Positions 55,121 through 62,913 of a stretch of DNA of 64,000 bases are shown one piece after another. This DNA comes from Marimonas lutisalis. GTDB taxonomy: Bacteria; Pseudomonadota; Alphaproteobacteria; Rhodobacterales; Rhodobacteraceae. The notes beneath the pieces were generated by a model. That model did not search any database, was not told the origin of the DNA, and worked only from the letters and a program-made list of their open reading frames with translations. The DNA is taken from the NCBI RefSeq assembly GCF_005434965.1, contig NZ_SKCI01000004.1, forward strand, positions 434,001 through 498,000, given 5' to 3'. Within the stretch, counting starts at the first letter, position 1. Every line of letters begins with the position of its first letter. The position numbers were made by a program, and so were the translations under genes.

Positions 55121-56794
55121 ATGGAAATCAGGAAACTCTCGGATCAGATCGCGGTATCACCTCAGATCACCCCCGCGGATGTAAAGGCCATTGCCGAGGC
55201 CGGTTACCGCGCCATCATCTGCAACCGCCCCGATGGCGAGGCTGACGATCAGCCGACCTTTGGCGAGGTCGAGACAGCGGCGAAGAAGGCGGGCCTTGCC
55301 ACCCGCTATCTGCCCGTGGACAAGGGGACGGTGAAAGACAGCGATGCCGACGCGCTGCGCCAGGCGATGGTCGAGCTGCCAGGCCCGATCTTTGCCTATT
55401 GCCGGACGGGGACACGCAGCGCGACCTGCTGGTCGCTGGCTATGGCCGAGACGAAGAGCCTGCCCGAGATCCTGGATGCAACGAAGACGGCCGGATACGA
55501 CATGGCAGGCGTGGCACGGCGTATCGTGAACGGCGGCCAAACGCCCACCGATGCGGGCGATGCGCATTACGACGTGGTGATCGTGGGTGCAGGTGCGGGC
55601 GGCGTGGCAGTGGCGGCCAGCCTGAAAAGCCGCAAGAGCGATCTGGATATCGCGATCATCGACCCTGCTGGCACGCATTATTACCAACCGGGCTGGACCA
55701 TGGTGGGCGGTGGCCTGCTGGATGCGTCGACCACCGCGAAATCCATGGGCAAGCTGATCCCGGCCGGCGTGCACTGGATCAAGTCGGCGGTGGCCGCGTT
55801 CGAACCCAAGGACAACGCGGTGATCCTGGATGGCTGCCGGGTGGTGAAATACAAGCGCCTGATCGTCTGTCCGGGGCTCAAACTGGATTGGCGGGCGATC
55901 GAGGGGCTTGAAGAGACGCTGGGGCGCAATGGCGTGACCTCGAACTATCGCTATGATCTGGCGCCCTATACCTGGGAGATGGTGAAACAGACGCGCAAGG
56001 GCCGCGCGCTCTTTACCCAGCCGCCGCTACCGATCAAATGCCCGGGCGCGCCGCAGAAAGCGATGTATCTAAGCGCCGACTACTGGCGGCAGGAGGGCGT
56101 TCTGAACCAGGTCGATATCCGCTTCATGACGGCGGGCGATGTCCTGTTCGGCGTGCCGGATTACGTGCCGGCGCTGGAGCAATATGTCGATCGGTACCAC
56201 ATCGGCGTGCGGTTCAAGCACAACCTGGTGGCCGTCGATGGCAGCGCCGGGAAGGCGTGGTTCGACGTCACCGGCGAGGATGGTGCGGTAAGCCGGATGG
56301 AGACCGAGTTCGACATGCTGCACGTGGCCCCGCCGCAATGCGCGCCGGATTTCATCCGTGTATCGCCGCTGGCCAATGCCGATGGCTGGGTGGACGTGCA
56401 CAACGCCACGCTGCGCCACAACACCTATGATAACATCTGGGCGCTGGGCGATGTGACCAGCACGCCCAATTCGAAAACCGCCGCCGCCGCGCGGGCGCAG
56501 GCGCCGGTGCTGGCCGATAACCTGATCGACGATATCGAAGGACGGTCACCGACCGCGATCTACGCCGGTTACGGATCCTGCCCCCTGACGGTTGAGCGGG
56601 GAAAGATCGTGCTGGCCGAGTTCGGCTATGGCGGGGTGCTGATGCCGACGCTGCCGAAATGGATGATCGACGGCACGAAACCGTCTCGCCGGGCATGGTT
56701 CCTGAAAGAGCGCATCCTGCCGCCGGTCTACTGGAAGGCGATGCTGCGCGGCAAGGAATGGCTGGCCAAACCCGAGAAGGTTTCCGCGAAGTGA
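55121..56794 (+). CDS. Fusion of TIGR01244/BLH sulfur-transferase domain with sulfide:quinone oxidoreductase
   Basis: A 557-residue two-part protein. Residues 1-110 form a phosphatase-like/beta-lactamase-hydrolase-like domain with C94-x5-R in YCRTGTRS. From about 150 an FAD-dependent SQR follows (VVIVGAGAGGVAVAA at 152-166) with Cys in VCPGLKLDW, IKCPGAPQKAM and YGSCPLTVERGK, the redox Cys pattern of SQR. The family oxidises sulfide and passes sulfane sulfur on. AGGATGG precedes the ATG. Its stop overlaps the next gene (GTGA). Confidence 0.88.
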   Translation: MEIRKLSDQIAVSPQITPADVKAIAEAGYRAIICNRPDGEADDQPTFGEVETAAKKAGLATRYLPVDKGTVKDSDADALRQAMVELPGPIFAYCRTGTRSATCWSLAMAETKSLPEILDATKTAGYDMAGVARRIVNGGQTPTDAGDAHYDVVIVGAGAGGVAVAASLKSRKSDLDIAIIDPAGTHYYQPGWTMVGGGLLDASTTAKSMGKLIPAGVHWIKSAVAAFEPKDNAVILDGCRVVKYKRLIVCPGLKLDWRAIEGLEETLGRNGVTSNYRYDLAPYTWEMVKQTRKGRALFTQPPLPIKCPGAPQKAMYLSADYWRQEGVLNQVDIRFMTAGDVLFGVPDYVPALEQYVDRYHIGVRFKHNLVAVDGSAGKAWFDVTGEDGAVSRMETEFDMLHVAPPQCAPDFIRVSPLANADGWVDVHNATLRHNTYDNIWALGDVTSTPNSKTAAAARAQAPVLADNLIDDIEGRSPTAIYAGYGSCPLTVERGKIVLAEFGYGGVLMPTLPKWMIDGTKPSRRAWFLKERILPPVYWKAMLRGKEWLAKPEKVSAK

Positions 56795-57321
56795 GCGATA
56801 CGGTGCCCTGCCCCGCGCTGGGCGATGCGGACGTGGTGCAGGGCAGCCCGCGCGCGCGGATGGAAGCCATTGCACGCCTCGCGGTGGCGGGATTGGCGCA
56901 GGCGCGGCCCAACTGGGATGGTGTGGTACTGCTGCCCGGCGATCCGACGCACTGGGTGTATCTGAGCGCGGGCGAGATCATCGGCTTCGTATCATTTCTG
57001 ACCGAGCGTCTTGCCCGGGCCCTGAACGCCGAAGACGGCGCCGAATCCCGGGCCATCGAAGAAACCATGGCCCGGCCCGAGCGCTTGGCCCAACACCTGG
57101 CAATGGCCGATTTGGGCGGAAATAGTGACGAAATCCTGGGTCACCTGATCGGCGCCGAGCTGGCGGCGGCGCGTTCCTACTGGCTGGGCCGCGAGGTTGT
57201 CGTGCTGGGCGACGGAGCGCTTGCCCGCGCGTATGAGGAGGCGCTGGCGGCGCAGCATGTGCCGGTGGCGCGCGGCGATGTGCGCGCCTGCCTGGAGGCC
57301 GCGCGCGAAGCGTTGACCTAG
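56791..57321 (+). CDS. Half-length 2-dehydro-3-deoxygalactonokinase (DgoK)-like protein
   Basis: A 176-residue protein. VVLLPGDPTHWVYLSAGEIIGFVSFLTERL, RPERLAQHL, GHLIGAELAAARSYWLGREVVVLG and RAYEEALAAQHVPVARGD resemble the C-terminal half of DgoK sugar-acid kinases. The N-terminal lobe, with its DWGTSN-type nucleotide motif, is absent. The GTG start at 56791 overlaps the SQR stop, so it is not simply a pseudogene tail. Kinase activity is unlikely alone. It is convergent with sitD, overlapping by 4 bases. Confidence 0.65.
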   Translation: MSDTVPCPALGDADVVQGSPRARMEAIARLAVAGLAQARPNWDGVVLLPGDPTHWVYLSAGEIIGFVSFLTERLARALNAEDGAESRAIEETMARPERLAQHLAMADLGGNSDEILGHLIGAELAAARSYWLGREVVVLGDGALARAYEEALAAQHVPVARGDVRACLEAAREALT

Positions 57322-58238
57322 CTGCCTGCAACCCGCGCCCGGCAGGGGCCGAAACGCGCCGCAATCGCCAGGATCAGCCCCGACATGACGGCGATCATCC
57401 CGGCCGCGCTGATCGAATTGTCAAAGCCAAGCCATAGCGGCCCATAGCCCGCCAGCACATAGCCGGACAGGGCAGACACCGTAGCGAATCCGATGCTCCA
57501 ACCCATCTGGTGGTCGAGCCGGTTGGTCATCATCCGGGCGGCGGCGGGCGGGCAGATGAACATGGCGATCACGATGATCGAACCCACCGCATCGAACGCC
57601 GCCACGGCCGCGACGGCCGCCATGATCACGAGCAGGAGCCCAATGGCCGTGACCGGCAGGCCCGCGGCTCGGGCAAATCCTTCGTCGAAGGTGGAGATCG
57701 TGAGCGGGCGCCAGAGCAGCAAGGTGAGCAGACCGACGAGTAGGGCGACGACGGCCATGCGCGGCAGTTCCGGCGGCAGACCCGCGAGCGCCGCCGGATC
57801 GGCCAGCGAGGTCCATCCGGTGGCGTCCAGCCAGATCAGGCTTTCGAGATTGCCGTAAAGCGCGTGTTCGACATCGAGGTGGACGCTGGATGTGTCGGAC
57901 TGTTCCAGCAGGAGCACCCCGGCGGTGAACATGGTGGTGAAGACCACGCCCATGGCCGCGCCGACCTCGATCCGGCCAAGACGGCGGATCAATTCGATCA
58001 GCACGACGGCGATGATGGCTGCACCGGCAGCGCCCAGCATCATCGGCCAGGTCGTGACCGCGCCGGTGATCAGGAATGCCACGACGATGCCGGGCAATGC
58101 CACATGGCTGATGGCATCGCCGATCAGGGCCTGCCGGCGCAGCAGCAGGAAGTTGCCCGGAACCGCACAGGCGATGGCCGCGAAAACGCCGATCAGGATC
58201 GGCGGCAGCGAAAGCGCCACGAACTCGGCCCCGTTCAT
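57318..58238 (-). CDS. sitD: Metal ABC transporter permease (SitD-like)
   Basis: A 306-residue ABC-3 family permease for Mn/Zn/Fe. The motif RRQALIGDAISHVALPGIVVAF and eight or nine hydrophobic helices are typical. It overlaps the start region of its partner permease by 4 bases. It is the last gene of the sitABCD-type operon on the minus strand. Confidence 0.9.
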   Translation of the reverse strand: MNGAEFVALSLPPILIGVFAAIACAVPGNFLLLRRQALIGDAISHVALPGIVVAFLITGAVTTWPMMLGAAGAAIIAVVLIELIRRLGRIEVGAAMGVVFTTMFTAGVLLLEQSDTSSVHLDVEHALYGNLESLIWLDATGWTSLADPAALAGLPPELPRMAVVALLVGLLTLLLWRPLTISTFDEGFARAAGLPVTAIGLLLVIMAAVAAVAAFDAVGSIIVIAMFICPPAAARMMTNRLDHQMGWSIGFATVSALSGYVLAGYGPLWLGFDNSISAAGMIAVMSGLILAIAARFGPCRARVAGS

Positions 58239-59416
58239 GCCGCCCCCCGGGGCCCGAGGCCGCGGTCGATCTGCGTGATCTGGTCAGGCGTGAGAACCGT
58301 GTCGATCGGGCGCAACCCGTCATAAAGGGCGGCGGTGGTTTCGAATTTCGGATCGGAGCGGAGAATCTGCCAACGGCGTTCATCGAGTAGCGCGTTCGCG
58401 GCGGCGGCGCGGCCCTGGTCCGTCGCAACCCCATCGGCGCGCGCCAGACCGGCGCGGCGCAACAGGCGCATGGTGAATGCTTCGTAGATCGGGTGGCCCT
58501 GCGCCAGCGCAAGAAGCCCCTGCCGCAGATGCACGCGGCGGCGGTAGCGGAGATGCCAGAGCACAGACGCCAGAAGCCCGCGCTTCGGCGCGATGACGAA
58601 GGACGCGGCGAAAACCGCGAAGGCCGCAAGAACGATGAGCGGGCCCGTGGGCAGGTTCGGGGCCGAGGCAGAAAGGATCGCACCCGTTGCGCCCGAAAAG
58701 GCGCCGATCAGGCCGGAAATCAGCACCACGCGACCGGCCTCATCGCTCCAGAACCGGGCGGCCACCGGCGGGATGATCAGAAGCGCGACGATCAGCACGA
58801 GGCCGACGATCTTGAGCCCGACGACGGTAACGGCCATGACAAGGCCCATCATCGCAAGGTCGATCCGGTGCACATCACGCCCGGTGGCCGCGGCATAGCC
58901 GGGATCGAAGCACACAGCCAGCATGGGCCGGCGCAGAAGGATCACGGCCACAACCGCCAGGGCTCCGCCGATGGCGATGATCATCGCATCGGTGAATAGC
59001 ATGCCGGCGGTCGAGCCGAGCAGGAAGGTTTCGAGACCGGCCTGTCGGCCCGTGTTCAGAGACTGAATCACCGTAAGTCCGACGATTCCGGCACCAAAGA
59101 ACACCGAAAGGATGGCACCGATGGCGGCATCTTCGGCAAGGCGCGTGTGCCTTGAAAGCCAGCCGACGGCCAGAAGGCCCAGCCAGGCCGACAGGGCCGA
59201 ACCCGCCATCAGACCGGGCAAGGCGCGGCCATCGCCGCCAAGCGCCACCATGACGACGAATGCCAGCGCGACCCCCGGCAGCGTCGCATGCGCGATGGCA
59301 TCCGAAACAAGCGCACGCTTTCGCAGGAAAAGAAACGTACCCGTCAAACCCGCCGACGCGCCCAGAAGACCGGCGCCAACGGTCACGAGAATAGCGTTGT
59401 AGCCGAGACCGAACAT
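58235..59416 (-). CDS. sitC: Metal ABC transporter permease with C-terminal helical/winged-helix-like extension (SitC-like)
   Basis: A 393-residue ABC-3 permease. The first 290 residues form the membrane domain (LRKRALVSDAIAHATLPGVALAF). The last 100 or so (RRRVHLRQGLLALAQGHPIYEAFTMRLLRRAG to DQITQIDRGLG) are soluble and look like a winged-helix domain. Similar extensions exist in other SitC/TroC-type permeases. The start at 59416 lies 1 base after the ATPase stop region; an upstream in-frame ATG overlaps the ATPase gene. Confidence 0.87.
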   Translation of the reverse strand: MFGLGYNAILVTVGAGLLGASAGLTGTFLFLRKRALVSDAIAHATLPGVALAFVVMVALGGDGRALPGLMAGSALSAWLGLLAVGWLSRHTRLAEDAAIGAILSVFFGAGIVGLTVIQSLNTGRQAGLETFLLGSTAGMLFTDAMIIAIGGALAVVAVILLRRPMLAVCFDPGYAAATGRDVHRIDLAMMGLVMAVTVVGLKIVGLVLIVALLIIPPVAARFWSDEAGRVVLISGLIGAFSGATGAILSASAPNLPTGPLIVLAAFAVFAASFVIAPKRGLLASVLWHLRYRRRVHLRQGLLALAQGHPIYEAFTMRLLRRAGLARADGVATDQGRAAAANALLDERRWQILRSDPKFETTAALYDGLRPIDTVLTPDQITQIDRGLGPRGAA

Positions 59417-59417
59417 G

Positions 59418-60215
59418 TCAGCCGGCCTGCCCCGCCGCTGGCATCGCCGGCAGGCGGCCGCCATATGCCGCGTGCAGGTTTTCCGAAGTAAAGGCCTGGG
59501 CCACCGTGCCTTCGGCGATCCGGGTGGTGTTGATCAGGAACACGTGGTCGAAATACGCGGACACGGTGGACAGGTCATGGTGCACGGCGATCACTGTGCG
59601 TCCCTCGTCACGCAGGGATTTCAAGACGTCGATGATCGCTGCCTCGGTCGCGGCATCGACGCCCGCAAAGGGTTCGTCGAGCAGGTAGATCTGCGCGTCC
59701 TGCGCCAACGCGCGGGCTAGGAAGACGCGTTGCTGCTGACCGCCCGAAAGCTGACCGATCTGACGGTCAGCAAACCGTTCCATGCCGACGCGCGCCAGGC
59801 AGGCCATGGCGCGGTCCAGATGCGTGCGGCGGACGCGGCGCAGCAGGCCCAGTTCGCGTGACAGGCCCATCAGGACGACATCGATGACCCGGGCGGGAAA
59901 ATCCCAGTCGACCGAGGCGCGCTGCGGCACATAGGCGACAAGATGGATCTGGCGCGCAGCCGGCTTGCCATGGATGAGGATCTGGCCAGACAGCGGCCTT
60001 ACGATGCCGAGGACGGATTTCAGGATCGTGGACTTGCCCGCGCCATTGGGTCCGACGATCGCGGTCATAGCTCCGGGTTGAAACGTTGCGTCGACGGAAA
60101 AAACCGCGGGCTTGTCTCCGTATGAAACCGTCAACCCGCGGATGGCGAGGGGGCTCTGGCTGAGATCCCCTGGCAAAACGGCCTGCCCATCGTCGGTGGC
60201 GAGTTCGATGCTCAT
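59418..60215 (-). CDS. sitB: Metal ABC transporter ATPase (SitB-like)
   Basis: A 265-residue ABC ATPase. Walker A is GPNGAGKSTILK, the signature is LSGGQQQRVFLARALAQ, Walker B is IYLLDEPFAGVD, and the switch His lies in AVHHDLS. VPQRASVDWDFPARVIDVVLMG is typical of the Mn/Zn importer ATPases. It lies 11 bp after the binding-protein gene. Confidence 0.92.
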   Translation of the reverse strand: MSIELATDDGQAVLPGDLSQSPLAIRGLTVSYGDKPAVFSVDATFQPGAMTAIVGPNGAGKSTILKSVLGIVRPLSGQILIHGKPAARQIHLVAYVPQRASVDWDFPARVIDVVLMGLSRELGLLRRVRRTHLDRAMACLARVGMERFADRQIGQLSGGQQQRVFLARALAQDAQIYLLDEPFAGVDAATEAAIIDVLKSLRDEGRTVIAVHHDLSTVSAYFDHVFLINTTRIAEGTVAQAFTSENLHAAYGGRLPAMPAAGQAG

Positions 60216-60226
60216 GGCTCAGCCCT

Positions 60227-61189
60227 TCATGTGCCTGCGGCCAGCCGGCCGAGCATTCCGCGCTCCGGGGCGGTGCCGCCAAGGGCGCGGGTTATGGTGG
60301 TCACGTTGTGATCGATCATGCCGATATAGGTGCCTTCGTAGCTGTCCGGCGGGCCCATGGCATCCGAGAACAACTCGCCGCCGATCCTGAGCTCATGCCC
60401 ACGCGCTGCCGCGCCTTCGACAAGCGCCCGGATGTTGCGGTCGGACACCGAGGTTTCGACGAAGGCGGCGCCGATCCTGCGCGTGACCAGCATATCGACC
60501 AGGTCCGCGATGCGGTTCAGCCCGGCCTCGGACTCGGTTGAAATGCCCTGGATGCCGACAACTTCCCAGCCGTAGGCGCGCCCGAAATAGCCAAACGCAT
60601 CATGCGCTGTCAGAAGTACGCGCGACGGTTCGGGTACGGTGGACAGCATGGCCCGTGCATAGGCGTCGAGCTGATCGAGCTGACTGCGGAAAGCCATGGC
60701 GGTTTCACGGAACCGGTCGGACTGGTCGGGCATGGCCGCGATCAGGGTGTCGCGGATGGCGTCCGCGGCGTGGGCCCAGAGCGTGGGCACCATCCAGACA
60801 TGCGGGTCGTACTTGTTGTCATAGTCGGCATGGGCCAGCAGCTGGTCCTTCGGCACGGCCTCGCCCACGTTCGTGACCGTGACGCGCTTGGACAGGCGTG
60901 AAAACAGCTCTTCCAGCTGGGCCTCCAAATAGAGACCATGGCGCAAAACGAGATCGGCGCGGGTCAGCGCAACGATGTCGCTACGGGTCTGGCGGTAGGA
61001 GTGTGGATCGACGCCGGGCCCCATGAGCGACTGCACCTCGGTCAGATCGCCGCCGATCTGGCGGGCGGTGTCAGCGATCATGCCGGTGGTTGCCACCACG
61101 CGCAGCGGCGCCGCGCTGGCGCGTGCCGCAAGCGGCCAAAGCGCGGCACCAGCAGCAACCGACAAAAAGGCACGACGGGAAGAATGCAT
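60227..61189 (-). CDS. sitA: Metal-binding periplasmic protein (SitA/ZnuA-like)
   Basis: A 320-residue cluster A-I binding protein for Mn, Zn or Fe. Likely metal ligands are visible: His in GVDPHSY, His in YDPHVWMVP, Glu in STESEAG and Asp in IGMIDHN. The N-terminus SSRRAFLSVAAGAA resembles a twin-arginine signal. There is no His-rich loop, which argues for Mn over Zn. The start at 61189 follows GGAG. Two Fur/Mur-like boxes lie 36-81 bp upstream. Confidence 0.88.
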   Translation of the reverse strand: MHSSRRAFLSVAAGAALWPLAARASAAPLRVVATTGMIADTARQIGGDLTEVQSLMGPGVDPHSYRQTRSDIVALTRADLVLRHGLYLEAQLEELFSRLSKRVTVTNVGEAVPKDQLLAHADYDNKYDPHVWMVPTLWAHAADAIRDTLIAAMPDQSDRFRETAMAFRSQLDQLDAYARAMLSTVPEPSRVLLTAHDAFGYFGRAYGWEVVGIQGISTESEAGLNRIADLVDMLVTRRIGAAFVETSVSDRNIRALVEGAAARGHELRIGGELFSDAMGPPDSYEGTYIGMIDHNVTTITRALGGTAPERGMLGRLAAGT

Positions 61190-61224
61190 GCACGGGCTCC
61201 GTTCGGACATCATGCAGATGAAGA

Positions 61225-61270
61225 TGCGAGTCATTCGCAGAAATGTCAACAAGAGTGCGAATGACTCGCA
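61225..61270 (-). promoter_or_regulatory. Two Fur/Mur-type operators upstream of sitA
   Basis: TGCGAGTCATTCGCA (61225-61239) and its exact reverse complement TGCGAATGACTCGCA (61256-61270) are separated by 16 bp. Each is a 7-1-7 inverted repeat and fits the alphaproteobacterial Fur/Mur pattern TGC-N-AAT-N-ATT-N-GCA. They lie between the histidine kinase gene and sitA, which suggests manganese- or iron-dependent repression of the transporter. Confidence 0.7.
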
Positions 61271-61285
61271 ATAACAGGCCCGTGA

Positions 61286-62242
61286 TCAGAACCGGATGAT
61301 GAAATGCGTGCCGCTTTCGGATGGCATCAGCGCGATGGACCCGCCCGAGGCAGCGAGCATGGTTTGCACGATGGCCAACCCCATGCCGGTGCCCCCCTGG
61401 GCGCGGCGGGTCGTGAAGAAAGGCTGGAAAACGCGGCTCCGATCACCTTCGGGAATGCCGGGGCCATCATCCTGAACATGCAGGCTTTGGGCCGAATAGT
61501 GCAGTGTTAGAGACTGAGCACCATGTCCTTCGGCGTTCTGCGCCAACTGCTCGAGCACGGCCAGAAGCCCGGCCCGGCCAAGCGGCACCTGGCCCGTGTC
61601 CTTGACCGTGATCGTCAGCCCGGATTGATCGCGCAAGGCATCGGCCACATCGGCAAGATCCGCGGGCCCGGGCCCGAGCGGCGTGCGTGCCGCCGCCAGC
61701 CGACGCAACGCGCCAAGCAAATCATTCATGCGCGCCGCAGAGGTGCGGATCGATTCGACAAGCGGAGCGCGGTCGGACTCGTCCAGCGGACCATCCAGAA
61801 GTTCGGCCGCGGCGCTGATACTGGTCAGGGGCGACTTCATCTCGTGCGTGACATGGTCGGAGAAGGCGCGAATGCCGGTTTCGCGATTCTGCAGGGTGGC
61901 GCCCATGTCCAGCATAGCCTGCCCGAGGTCGCGGAACTCGGCCGTGCCGTAATGCTCCAGCGGATCAAGGCCATGCGGCGCGCCTGACTTGAGGGCGCGG
62001 GCGCGATCGGCAAGCGCGGTGACCGGGCGCAGCAACACACGCCAGAGGACAAAACCGATCCCGCCCGTCGCAGCCAGAACCCCGGCAGCGATCAGCGCGG
62101 CCGCCTGCCCCCAGCCCAGGATAGGCGCCCACCACCGTAACAGGCCCAGCCCGATCAGCGGCAGCGACAGAACCGCAACGAGCGTGCAGGCCACGACAAG
62201 CGCCAGCGGCGGGCGCCATTTCTGCCTTATGCGCGTGTGCAT
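61286..62242 (-). CDS. Sensor histidine kinase with minimal extracytoplasmic part
   Basis: A 318-residue kinase. Two membrane helices (about 12-34 and 44-67) are joined by only about 9 residues, so there is no periplasmic sensor domain. A HAMP-like linker follows, then the phosphorylated His at 133 (HEMKSPLTS), the N-box, DDGPGIPEG and GGTGMGLAIV. Its start overlaps the response regulator by 16 bases. It is 97 bp upstream of sitA, on the same strand. Confidence 0.88.
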   Translation of the reverse strand: MHTRIRQKWRPPLALVVACTLVAVLSLPLIGLGLLRWWAPILGWGQAAALIAAGVLAATGGIGFVLWRVLLRPVTALADRARALKSGAPHGLDPLEHYGTAEFRDLGQAMLDMGATLQNRETGIRAFSDHVTHEMKSPLTSISAAAELLDGPLDESDRAPLVESIRTSAARMNDLLGALRRLAAARTPLGPGPADLADVADALRDQSGLTITVKDTGQVPLGRAGLLAVLEQLAQNAEGHGAQSLTLHYSAQSLHVQDDGPGIPEGDRSRVFQPFFTTRRAQGGTGMGLAIVQTMLAASGGSIALMPSESGTHFIIRF

Positions 62243-62913
62243 GGCCCCATCCTGACACCGACGCCGTGCACGGTTTCAATCGCGCCGCCGGCGCCGGCAT
62301 CGGCCAGCTTGGCGCGCAGGTTGCGCAGGTGGCTGTCCAGCGTCCGGTCGGAAACATGAATGACCGGGCCATAGACAGCGTCGGACAGCTGGGCCTTGGA
62401 ATAGACGTTGCCCGGGCGGGCCATGAGATGTACCAATAGCCCCATTTCCCGCTGTGTCAGAGCCACATCCCGACCATCGAAACGGCACAGGTGGCGCATG
62501 GGATCAATCTCGAGCAATCCTCGGCGCAGCATGCCGTTTGCCCCGGCCTGCCCCTGGCTTCGTTTCAGCACCGCGCGCACGCGGGCCACCAACTCACGCG
62601 GGGAGAACGGCTTGGCCACATAGTCGTCGCCACCCAGCTCAAGGCCGACGATGCGGTCGACCTCGTCATCTCGGGCGGTGAGGAAGATGACCGGCGTGTC
62701 CTTCTCGGCCCGCAAGCGGCGGCAGAGTTCGAGCCCGTCCATGCCCGGCAGGCCGATATCCAGCACGATCAGGTCATCCTGCCCGTTGAGCGCCTTGGCA
62801 AGACCTTCGGGGCCGTCGCCCGCTTCGCGCGTGCTGAACCCGGCCTGCTTCAGCGCAATGCGCAGTACATCGCGGATCTGGGGATCGTCATCAATAATCA
62901 GTATCCGCGCCAT
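62227..62913 (-). CDS. OmpR-family response regulator
   Basis: A 228-residue regulator. The receiver has D8-D10, phospho-acceptor D52 (IVLDIGLPG) and K101 (AKPFSP). The C-terminal winged helix (VSDRTLDSHLRNLRAKL, ETVHGVGVRM) binds DNA. It pairs with the downstream kinase by overlap. Its start overlaps the 3' end of the DUF4173-like gene by 16 bases, so the three genes form one unit. Confidence 0.9.
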   Translation of the reverse strand: MARILIIDDDPQIRDVLRIALKQAGFSTREAGDGPEGLAKALNGQDDLIVLDIGLPGMDGLELCRRLRAEKDTPVIFLTARDDEVDRIVGLELGGDDYVAKPFSPRELVARVRAVLKRSQGQAGANGMLRRGLLEIDPMRHLCRFDGRDVALTQREMGLLVHLMARPGNVYSKAQLSDAVYGPVIHVSDRTLDSHLRNLRAKLADAGAGGAIETVHGVGVRMGPCTRA

